In this document: piece by piece, positions 1-18,200 of the stretch
How positions within the stretch are numbered: the stretch's first letter is position 1
Layout of the letters: every line of letters begins with the position of its first letter
NCBI GenBank assembly: GCA_935421135.1
Contig: OW285187.1
Coordinates: 35,466,818 to 35,530,817 of the forward strand
Source: Bugulina stolonifera
Taxonomy: Eukaryota; Bryozoa; Gymnolaemata; Cheilostomatida; Bugulidae
Length of the DNA stretch: 64,000 nucleotides
Direction: 5' to 3'
Position numbers and translations under genes: made by a program
Notes under the pieces: model-generated
Told to the model about the DNA's origin: nothing
Database searches by the model: none
Seen by the model: only the letters and a program-made list of their open reading frames with translations

Positions 1-66
1 GTATCACACCACCCGTATCACACCACCCGTATCACACCACCCGTATCACACCACCCGTATCACACC
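1..66. repeat. 14-bp tandem repeat at window edge
   Basis: The motif CGTATCACACCACC is repeated about four times from the first base. It lies in the intron upstream of the first visible aminotransferase exon. The array probably continues outside the window. Confidence 0.85.
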
Positions 67-197
67 TATGTACATGTAGTGACTACCTCACACAGGTTCA
101 TGTACTCATGTATGTAATGAGCTGACCCATACACTCCACAGATAGCCACAGCTAATGTTACTCATAGTAATGTAGGCAATAATGAAATCATCTGTAG

Positions 198-5609
<5,412 letters not shown>

Positions 5610-6225
5610 TTCCCTGATTTTACATAACGTTGTACAATAATTACCTGGCTGTGTGGGTGTTTCATGTTTGTATATTTTTATATTGTCCCAAGTAAACATA
5701 TTGGTTGAGCTTGCTCAACTGTTCATGTAAAGGTGGTGTAATATCTTTACTGAAGGTATAAACATTGTAGTTCTAAAGCTTTTAAAATATAAATTATAAA
5801 TGGTCAAAGACATATCTTCAAAGATAAATAAAATATTAATTAAACAATAATAGAAATGTAGACAATGACCCCCCCCCCCACATCCTGAAAACCACAAGCT
5901 GTTGGATGGGATGAAGTAGAGCTAACATGGTTACAAAAACATTCTGTATTGGTAGGCAGTGCAGTGTTACACTCTAACCATGAAAGTAGATTTACACATA
6001 ATATTATATATCTATTTGGTATATAATTGCTGAGGCTTTTTAATTTCTACTATGTAAGAAATCATAAAACACCGGGTATAATACATGAGCAGAGTATAAT
6101 AATTGGGTAAAGCAGGGAAAATTAACAGCGTTGCATATATTTAGACGAGTGATTGTGCAGGTTAGAATATATTCAATGACTAGATTAAAGGTCCTGATTG
6201 AGTGGTGTATACATGTAGTACTAGG
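5610..6225. other. Convergent intergenic region, GOT1 / PLEKHA-like
   Basis: 3' regions of two converging genes. It holds an ACAATAATTACC-type AT-rich 3' segment shortly after the GOT1 stop and a C-rich run near 5870-5879. No ORF or RNA gene was recognised. Confidence 0.6.
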
Positions 6226-9200
6226 TTATAGGTAGGTGCTAGATGACAGTCCAACTGCTCTTCTTACTTCCTCAATCCAAGAGTGCATCTCCTCAACTGA
6301 ATCAAACTGAAAAGACAACCTTATGCATATTGTTGGGAACATACAGATGTACATTATTATAAGTTACCAGTTGGGTGTTGAAGCACAGAGTATGGTTTGG
6401 AGCAACCTAATGCATTGATTTACATCAGTACCATTGATCTATATAACCTTGATGATAGATACCATGTGCACAAATAAAGGTCTATCCACACTGGGGACGT
6501 TTTGCTATATCAATTCTGTGATAAAACCGTTAGAGGGAAACACTGAACTGTCCTACTATTCAGGTGTATTTGCTAGAAATGGCCCATTCTGTTGCTAGGC
6601 AACATGTTGTGCAACTAATAGGAATTGTCAGGTCTATTTAGTTGAATGCAAACCAAATATGGTAATAAAATTTATATTACTCTATATAATCTCACCTGTA
6701 CATGTTATATATATTATAATATATAACCTTATCTGTAGGCACTAGTGTATTATTACACTATATAAACTCACCTGGAGGTAGAAGGTTCTATAGGAAGTCG
6801 CCAGGTCTATAAGATTACTTCTAAGTGAAGCCATCTCGCTGTAAATACACATACATGTACATGTACATACACATACATACATGTACATACACATACATAC
6901 ATGTACACACACATACATACATGTACATAGGTCTTACACTGGCACTTTCAGATCTTTAACGTTCATAAGAACGTTAAAGATCGTGTTGGATGACCTTCAC
7001 CTCGAGTATTCGTCAATGAATGTCAACATTGTCATAGAGAACATAACTCCTAGTAAATAGATGAATGTTGCTCAACCAAAAATTGTTGTTATTTGAATGA
7101 CGCACGACGTTGTATCTTTGTTGGATCTCACCTGTTCAGGAGTAAACAATATTGTGAAAGTGCCTACTACGCTCAGTAGGAAAATCATTACATCCACATT
7201 GTTAGAAAATAGTGCATGTGATTCAACAACCACTATGAATTAATACAATGGGGTACATCTACATGTACATGTACATGTAGAATATGTAAATGTGTGATAC
7301 ATAAACACAGTACAAGTGGCAGCATATAAATGTACATGTAACCCCATAATAACTCCCCAATATATCGGAAATATAACCAACCTGTTAGATACTTTCACGT
7401 CCTTAACATCAGCCAGAGATATACTTCTTAGTGGTTTACTGGCCTGTAGCAAGGTAGAGTATTGTACTACTATAATAGCATACATGTAGAAAGGCAGAGC
7501 ATGTGGGTATTGTAGCATAGTAAGGTAGAGTATGTATACATGCGTAAAGTAATGCAATAGAACGCAACGTAATGTAATATAACATATTGCAATACAATGT
7601 AACATATTACGATATAGTACAACATATTTTCTTACAGTATAGGTTTTTATGAAATAAACTCACAAACTGGTGCTTGTAGTAGGTGAGGTCACTCTCTGTT
7701 AAACAAAGATATCTCCTTTTCCAGCTCTTCATCTAAATAACATAAGCTATGGCCATGTATATACAATGTACATGTATTATATACATAACTATGTATATAC
7801 ACATATATCATATACATGTACATGTACATTGTACAATGTACACTGTACATGCATAATTAAATTGTATGTAGATAGTAGATACCAGCTATCATATACATGG
7901 ATATATAGATAGTGTGTAATATAGAAAGTGGCTAGAACTACAATAAATACGGCTGGCCAACATCTCATGGTATTTATTTAATATAATATGGTTAGTTGTA
8001 CATATGAAGTAGTAGACATGATAGTGGTAGTATGACCACGTAATCATAACTATAGGAGATGGAAAGGCAATACTTCACTACCCAATAGCAAAAAAGAACA
8101 GATACAAACTCATGTGTTTGAAGATGTTCGTGCGGGTGAATGGTTTAATGATAAAAAGTAGTACTAGAAACATTTTGTTTAGTTGTTCCTTTATTTCGAT
8201 AACCATCCAGTTATCACCATCAGAGGAAAGATTTATACAAATATAAGGAGAAACAAAATGAGTCTGGGGGTTTGGCCACACCTTTCTCATGTGATCTTTC
8301 TTTTGCAACAGATTTATCGCTGACAAATTCCTTGCTAAAGATCACAAAATGAGTATCGTACAACATTTTATCATGAAACCCTTGCATTGTGCTGCCTATA
8401 CTTTCCAGTTTAGCTGCCCAACATCATGTTTTAGAATAGACCATAGCATATCATTACTACAACTACTGCAGTATATTTAATATACTATATTGTACATGTA
8501 CTTGTGTAGTGTACAATGTTGATGAGAGTTGTGCCCACGTTGATAGAAATGATAAGATAACTTCAATGTCCTACCTTAGCACCTTGTTTCACGCAGTACC
8601 CAGTTTTATAAACCACTTGCTTGCTGAGAGGGGATGCCTCCTGACTATTGGGAGATTTAGGGTTGATAGAGCGTGAGTTGTCTACACTTGTCTCTTCTAT
8701 CTATCAGTACAAGTATGCTATCCATTAGAGCAGGGGTTCCCAACCTGGGGTACATGTACCCCTAGGGGTACATTTTAGAAATCTAGGGGGTACCCAACAA
8801 GTTCTCAACTTAATACATTTTTGACAGTGATTTTTAGTTACAGACTATCAATTATGAATTATCATCATCTATTACTGAGCTGAACATCAAATGGCTCACT
8901 GATGCAAATAAAGCTGAGCTAAACCAGTGTTAAAGCCATGAAACACTACAATGGATGAAAGTTATATTGTATAATTATCATTAAGTAATTGATAAATAAA
9001 AATTTCATACCATACTCCATTCATTTACTATTTTGATAAAGTATAAAATACATGTAATATTAATCAAATTAAACCAAAGATATCCTTGATTAAACACAGT
9101 TTTACGAAGGGGTACGTCGTTTGTTACAAAGGGCTACGAAGGGGTACGTTGTTTACTACATGACTGCCAAGAGGTACTTGGGCTAAAAAAGGTTGGGAAC

Positions 9201-12200
9201 CCTTGCATTAGAGAAACATCCAGGACATGTACATGTATGCTAGTATATGGTATACAACATAATAAATATACACCATATGTTAACAGTCTAGTGTGTTCAT
9301 TATATGAATAGGAAAGAGTTTCATGTAATGAAATGCATGAAGTATAAAAGAAATATAATACAATAATATGATTATACGCCATGTTACAATGATGGCGTAG
9401 TGAGATTGAGATGGTGTATAGAGTACATATAATATATACCCATACTACTAGCAGTGGTGGTGTATAGAGTATATATAATATATACCCATACTACTAGCAG
9501 TGTTGGCAGTGTTCGAATTGTGGTTATACGGGAGTATACGGCGTGTACCCACCTCAATTTTGGTGGGTACACTGTCAGCAGGCGTGTACCCTCATGGTAA
9601 TTGACTAGTTTTGCTGAAGACACGGCAGTTTTCGCAATCGAAATAGGTTTACTGGTTGCTGAGTGACTGCTGATCGTAAATTTTCCCTCTAATCTAGCGA
9701 TCGTTTGATTGATAACAGCGTGTTAAGTCAATCCCGAAATGTCAAAGTAAGTTTATAGTAGCTTGGACCAGCAACCTGCACACAAATAAATCCTTCTGCT
9801 TTACTAACTAAATTAGTCATTGTATCAATGGTTTCATAGGACTTGAATATGGGTTCCACTTTCTTTAGTATTTTCAGTTTTCCGAATGCGTTTGCAGAGC
9901 CATGAAAACTTTTTGATAAGGACAGTGGCCAAACAGTTGAATTTAAAAGTTTTTTTAGGTCTAAACCTAAATCTCAAAAGTAAATTGTTGTACTCTATTG
10001 CAATTTGACGTTTGACTGAGTGAAAAATATTGGAGATAGTTGTATTTTTCTTACTTTGCTAATAAAATATAAAATACAAAATTTAAAAATAAATATTAAT
10101 ATTAATTTAATATGATCATCCATGATGTTGTATATAACAGTAACATAAATAATCGTATTTGTTAGATTATCACTAGAGAAAAAAATCTGTATTCAATAAT
10201 ATAACTTATAAATAATAAATCAAACATAATATTAATTATATATAAAAAAATAAATAATTATTTATTATTTATAGTGATTATTATAAATAATAGAACTAGT
10301 AGTGAATCAATAGAATTAGATAATCAAATGGTAATCATATCATAATGATAACCATAATTATTTATATTTTCATTAATTTTTATATGAAATAAATTATTTT
10401 GATAATAATTGTTGTAGCAATATGTCTGCATCAAGTATAAATAAAAATATTGCTTACTGGATTGTCACAAGAACAAGAGTCGATACTCAATAAATATAAA
10501 TGAAAATATAAAATAGAAATAAATTGTTTTTAATAGAACAGAGACTTAGATAATTAATTTATATTTAATGATCATTATTGTATCGAATATGTAATGCAAA
10601 TAATATAGCAATTGTTGTATTGCTTTATATAAAATATTTTAATCTCATGTTGATATTTTTATTCTAGAATAGGTAGGAATACTATTTGTTTTTGCGCATA
10701 GTATTGAATTTCAACAGCTATAGGTATTGCACTACTATTGCAAACTACTTCCAAGTTTAGTAAGTGAGGCAAAGAGTGAGGTTATGACAAATTGGAATTC
10801 ACAGAGAGCTAAGAAAAATCTTGTCACTGTTTAGTCTAGATGGTACTAGTAGAAACTATGTATTTGGATTGAGCTTGGTTTCACTGGTTGACTGCAATTA
10901 AAGTAATCGTTTTGTTTATATTCTCTATTTTTGTTGTATTGAGGTGATTCATTGCTTTCAGAAGTCCACAAAAGACCACAGGTAATGAAGTTGTATGTTG
11001 CCTATTAGTGTACTTGCATGCCGCATATTAGTGTACTTGCATGCTGTCTAGTAGTTTACTTGCATGCTGCCTAGTAACCTACATGCATGATAGTTTGTCG
11101 AGTATTTTAGGTAGCTGAATAGTCTTTTTAGGCAATACTATATTTTTAGTTTACATTGAATTTACTGTCAGTGTGATTTGATATTTCTTGCTAAGGTTAT
11201 ATTCGGCCATGGATTTAACTTTGAGACCAGTTTTTACTAGTGCTGCCAATTTATAAAACATTTAGCATTTTTGGAAGATGTTGTCACAAGTGGTGAGGAT
11301 ACTTGTAATACAGTGTTTAGTGATCCAAAGGAAGCTGGTGAGGAATTTAATTTTGCAGAAATGATACCCTAATTTATATTTTTCATATCTACTGCTCGCT
11401 GGTGAAGCTGTCTTTTTCTAACATTGCTGTACTGGTGTTGTGGCAATGTCTTCTGTTCACTTTTCTAGGCGATTAGGCACTGTAGAGACCATTGGTTCAA
11501 ACCCCAGTCAAGGCCTGGTGTTTTCATGGATTTAATGCAAGACCTAACAGCTCCCACAGATAAATTCCTTAAATTAGCAAAATTATAATAATATTAGAGA
11601 AAACCCGGTGAGTAGTACATGTATATATCCTAAATAAATTGGTGAAACTCCTTTACACAGGTATGTATGTTTTATAGGCTTCAACCTTTTAACTTTTCCT
11701 TATAGCTGTTGTTCAAATAACATTACTGGTGTTATGTAATAAAGTCTACAGGTAGGTTGTGACAACGGAAATACAAATACATGTATTTTATTGTATAATA
11801 CTTTTGTTCATTATAATTTTGTTGATAAACTTCAACTCCTTCCCTTCTCTAATGTTGATGTCAATGCCATAGCTGTTTTGTTGAATTACTATAGTTTTCA
11901 TACAGTTGCAGTTACATGCTGTTGTTGTTTGTGTTTATATACTTTTGACAAAATATACAACTGTAAAATGTTGTAGTTCAGCATTTTGTAATAAATAAAG
12001 AAGTTGTTTTCTCTTTGACTACATGTACTTTTATTACAGGGAAAGAAAGATAAGGGAGTTGCCGTGTTTTAAATAGTATAGATCTATTCATTCTTACAAT
12101 CAATGCAGCAGTAACACAAAATTGAAGGACACAAAGCACACTCAGTAGTTTAAAATATAAGGAACGGTCTGCATTGGTACCATGTACTCTGTGTAATGAG

Positions 12201-15200
12201 GTAAAGGAGCTATCAACCATAATTAGAAATTGTCCTCCCTTGTTTTGTCTTGCTGAAATGGGAGAACAACTTCTAATTAAGATCTGCAGCTTCTGAGTGA
12301 CCAATGCACCCTTTAGGAAAAGGTAAGAACCGTGTACCCACCTCATTTGTTCCACTTCGAACACTGAGTGTTGGTGTATAGAGTATATATAATATATATC
12401 CATACTACTAGCAGTGTTGGTGTATAGAGTATATATAATATATATCCATACTACTAGCAGTGTTGGTGTATAGAGTATATATAATATATACCCATACTAC
12501 TAGCAGTGTTGGTGTATAGAGTATATATAATATATACCCATACTACTAGCAGTGGTGGTGTATAGAGTACATATAATATATACCCATACTACTAGCAGTG
12601 TTGGTGTATAGAGTATATATAATATATACCCATACTACTAGCAGTGTTGGTGTATAGAGTACATATAATATATATCCATACTACTAGCAGTGTTGGTGTA
12701 TAGAGTATATATAATATATATCCATACTACTAGCAGTGTTGGTATATAGAGTATATATAATATATACCCATACTACTAGCAGTGTTGGTGTATAGAGTAT
12801 ATATAATATATATCCATACTACTAGCAGTGGTGGTGTATAGAGTATATATAATATATACCCATACTACTAGCAGTGTTGGTGTATAGAGTACATATAATA
12901 TATATCCATACTACTAGCAGTGGTGGTGTATAGAGTATATATAATATATACCCATACTACTAGCAGTGTTGGTGTATAGAGTACATATAATATATACCCA
13001 TACTACTAGCAGTGTTGGTGTATAGAGTACATATAATATATATCCATACTACTAGCAGTGGTGGTGTATAGAGTATATATAATATATACCCATACTACTA
13101 GCAGTGTTGGTGTATAGAGTACATATAATATATACCCATACTACTAGCAGTGGTGGTGTATAGAGTATATATAATATATACCCACACTACTAGCAGTGTT
13201 GGTGTATAGAGTATATATAATATATACCCACACTACTAGCAGTGTTGGTGTATAGAGTACATATAATATATATCCATACTACTAGCAGTGGTGGTGTATA
13301 GAGTATATATAATATATACCCATACTACTAGCAGTGTTGGTGTATAGAGTACATATAATATATACCCATACTACTAGCAGTGTTGGTGTATAGAGTATAT
13401 ATAATATATACCCATACTACTAGCAGTGTTGGTGTATAGAGTATATATAATATATACCCATACTACTAGCAGTGTTGGTGTATAGAGTACATATAATATA
13501 TACCCATACTACTAGCAGTGTTGGTGTATAGAGTATATACAATATATACCCATACTACTAGCAGTGTTGGTGTATAGAGTACATATAATATATGGGTCTG
13601 TCCATAATCACCGTTGCAACATTCAGAGAACATATCTGAATGTAGCCACTTATTTAACATTGTCCAACCTTATTGAACAGGACAGGCTGATAGAGCTTAA
13701 AATTCTCTACAAAATGATTATGTTAAATGTTCATGTGGGATAACCGGTTTGCTGACGCTGTCCTAAATTGTGTGTCACCGTTGCAATGTCAGAGAAATGG
13801 AATTCTAAAACATGTTCCGCCGTTATTGAAAATTCTGTGATTTGTGTCGCTTCCTACTTTTTTTGCTTAGATATGATGTTGAGAACCTATGCAGCTACAC
13901 TAGAAACCAAAAAACCTAAGCAATATCTTAGTGTGCCTTGCTCTGACGGGCTTAAATCGGTGTCACCGTTGCAACAATCCATTGTCACCGTTGCAACGCT
14001 TTCAAATTTAATGGACAAATTGAGCTTTTTAGGAAAATAAATCGCGTTTTTATGGTTTCACATCTACCAAATATGATGTTTATTAGGGTAATGGTATGAT
14101 ACACTCAAATAAAGCAGAGTTATTTCAATATACAACAATTGTAAAATACTCGAATACTGAAAGGCGACAATGTGTTACAATGTTCTACCGTTATTAAAAA
14201 CTCGGTGAATTGTGTTGCATCTCACTTCTCTTGCTTAAATAATATGTTGAGAACATGTGCAGCTACATTAGGAGCACAAAATCTAAGAAATATATTATTA
14301 TGGTTCGAGTTGAGAAGCTTCAATCAGTGTCACCATTGCAACTATTTATCGTCACCGTTGCAACGCTGTAAAAATTAATTGACACTGGGCTTTCTAGGAA
14401 AGTAAATGACATTATTTGTATAGTTGTAGGCCTAAATTTACCAAATATGATGTGTATTACGATAAGGAACCGATACAGGTAAAGAATGTGGTTTTCTAAG
14501 GTATTAAAAGTAGTGCAAAATATTCTATTGCTGAGAGACAGTAATGTACTGAATAAGGTGTAAAATTCAAACTAGGAAGGTATTCTGCCATTGCATGTTG
14601 CTCTAAAAACAGTATTGATCTCATTTGTTCAGGATGGAAAATGTAGCAACATGTTGATATGATCCCGGCATACTCGAGCAACGTTTTTAGTATTGATAAC
14701 AAACATCAAAAGCAGACCTGACGCACCTCGCAAATTACAATCCGGTTTCGTGCCCATCAACAGAGTAGACAAGTCCTACTTTATTTAACATTGTTCATTT
14801 TCTTTCAAAATCACCTTCTTTTACATTCAAAACAATTTTTAAACTATCTGGGTCAATGCAATCAATTTGATCACAATTTCGGTGAAAACCTTCAGCATCA
14901 GCACTATCTACTTTGAATGAATGTTACTGGTGTTCCTCGGTTTGGCTCACCTGACTGGATAAAAAAGAATTTTTACAAATTTGTATTGCATAGAGCAAAC
15001 CTTCTTGAGATAAGTGAGCAGATGCAACTTTCAGACTGGACACCTTAAATTTTGATGTGTTCAGCATAGTTATCTGGATCTGCTTTTAGTTTTTCACGAT
15101 ATTTACGCATACGTTCAGCAGAAGTGGTCGTCCACTTATTGATGCAGGGAATAAACTGACCCAACAATTTTAGAATGGCAAAGAGGACATAGCTACTCAG

Positions 15201-18200
15201 TCACACATAAAGTATTTAACTGGATCTGCTGTCTATCCACTTCATACTAGGAAAAAACATTGTGTAACAGAATGAGAAGTTTGATTTTAGGATTCCGTGT
15301 GTGTTAGCTGGGCACAGTCGACAAAGGAAGCTTTACTCAGTTACATTACATTGTTTTACAGTTTCTTTTATCTTTACCCATTTTCAATCAAGCAACATTC
15401 TCATATTTGGACTGTAATACAGTTCCATATAGGCTCCTTACTTTGGACTTTAGGGGCATTGCAACGGTGACACATTGCCGTTGCATCGGTGACACGTTGC
15501 AACAGTGACGGAAAATCAGGCAAAATATATGGGATAGCAAAAAATTAGAATGGTAGTCTTGTTAGTATCACAAAGTTAATTTAGAATCTCAAAAATAATG
15601 TTTTTAAATTAAATAGCAAGAGTGCCAGGTTAACTTTTTCATGTTTTCTGTCACCGTTGCAACAAGGGGTAAGCCTTCAAATAAAGGCCTGTATTAGGAA
15701 AACCGTACTATTTTCATAAATTTTAATGGTTGTTATAAGAAATATGCACCACAAGGAACCAGCTAATATGAATTTTGGTTGTTCAAACAACTCCTTGTGA
15801 TTCTATACGCGTTTCAACCTTTCTCAAATTTTGAGCTCGAAATGGCGTCCACATTGTTGTGCATCTGACAGTAATTTTCCCCATCAATACATTGTGGTAT
15901 GTGTTGATAAATTGTGGAACTATACAATTTCAGATGTTCTCTAACAGATTTTAGAAGAAAATATGTGAAAATCTCACTTTGAAAATTTATCACAAATTTC
16001 ATTTATTTATGGACAGACCCATATACCCATACTACTAGCAGTGTTGGTGTATAGAGTATATATAATATATACCCATACTACTAGCAGTGTTGGTGTATAG
16101 AGTATATATAATATATATCCATACTACTAGCATTGTTGGTGTATAGAGTATATATAATATATACCCATACTACAAGCAGTGTTAATTTATACACTTACAT
16201 TGTCCAAGACAGGAGTCTGTATAACTTTACCTCCAACAATATCAGTCCTGTAGCTACCTACCATAGACACTCTGTTAGGATTGAGGTGAGATTTATCTAC
16301 CTGTATGCATTATTATGATACATGCAGTAAATGCATATGTGCAGTGTGTACACACGTACAGCGCAGAACATGCAGTGTGAAAATGTCTATATGCATACTA
16401 TGAGTGGTATCGACTCACTGTTACACTGTGTACTATGAGTGGTATAGACTCACTGTTACACTGTGTACTGTGAGTGGTATAGACTCATTGCTACACTGTG
16501 TACTGTGAGTGGCATAGACTCACTGTTACACTGTGTACTGTGAGTGCTATAGACACACTGTTACACTGTGTACTATGAGTGGTATAGACTCACTGTTACA
16601 CTGTGTACTGTGAGTGGTATAGACACACTGTTACACTGTGTACTATGAGTGGTATAGACTCACTGTTACACTGTGTACTGTGAGTGGTATAGACTCATTG
16701 CTACACTGTGTACTGTGAGTGGCATAGACTCACTGTTACACTGTGTACTGTGAGTGGTATAGACTCACTGTTACACTGTGTACTGTGAGTGGTATAGACA
16801 CACTGTTACACTGTGTACTATGAGTGGTATAGACTCACTGTTACACTGTGTACTGTGAGTGGTATAGACACACTGCTACACTGTGTACTATGAGTGGTAT
16901 AGACTCACTGTTACACTGTGTACTGTGAGTGGTATAGACTCACTGTTACACTGTGTACTGTGAGTGGTATAGACTCACTGTTACACTGTGTACTGTGAGT
17001 GGTATAGACTCCCTGCTACACTGTGTACTGTGAGTGGTATAGACTCACTGTTACACTGTGTACTGTGAGTGGTATAGACTCACTGTTACACTGTGTACTG
17101 TGAGTGGTATAGACTCACTGTTACACTGTGTACTGTGAGTGGTATAGACACACTGTTACACTGTGTACTATGAGTGGTATAGACTCACTGTTACACTGTG
17201 TACTGTGAGTGGTATAGACTCATTGCTACACTGTGTACTACCGTGGCCGATTTCTGCCACACAGTGTAAAACTAAATTGCAATTTACATGATACTGAATC
17301 CTAAAAGAAATAAAATAAAAATTAAATTCACCTGAAATAAAATAAATCATGTGAAACTAAACTGAAAGTTAAATAAAATATAAAATTCATATGAAACTGA
17401 AAGTGAACTCACATGAAACGAAAACGAAAAACGCCTGAAACCAAAATGCCAAATCACATGAAACAAAATTTATGGGCGTTACTTATTGTGGCAAAACGAA
17501 ACTACACCTCTACCCTGGCGTAGAGATACACTTGCGTCTTTGAGATTACTGGGTATTATTAATAATTTGATATAGCAAATGCCATCAATTTAGTCCATTG
17601 ATTTTTATATTTTCACATTATTATTGAAATACTCAAAATAAAGGAATTAGCACCAAATGAACAAATGTAGCAGTTAGTAATACTCTCGCAGTACTAATAA
17701 GATCGAGACTTGAGAGTACAACTCTTTTATTATATTTTGTAATAGTTTTAATGTAATATTAATAGTGATTTTGTATATTTTCAACAAAAATTATCATTAA
17801 ATCACAAAAACTCTAAACAAGTTGTAAATATTTTTGATAAAATGTTATCATTTTTTCGAGACTGTCAAAATGTAAATTTAAATACTTATTTTTTATTAAA
17901 AATACTGTAAATACTCTCATAAAAGCGTGTTGTTTCTTACAAGTAGGTTGATGAAATACATATTATACTTTTATTATTTGCATCTAAGGTAAACACCAAA
18001 ATACAATTAAAAATACCAAAATAACGGACTATTTCCTGTCACACCACTCGTGTACTAAATGTAGTTTCGTTTTGTTGTTATGAGTAACACCCCTAACTTT
18101 CATTTCAGGTGAATTGCAATTTGGTTTCATGTGAGTTCACTTTCAGTTTCATATGAACTGCAGATTTTATTTAAATATTAGTTTGGTTTCACATGATTTA

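Noticed and set aside
13768..14378. Short ORFs inside the TIR element (68-90 codons)
   Set aside because: They have no transposase motifs. The two look related to each other because the element contains internal repeats.
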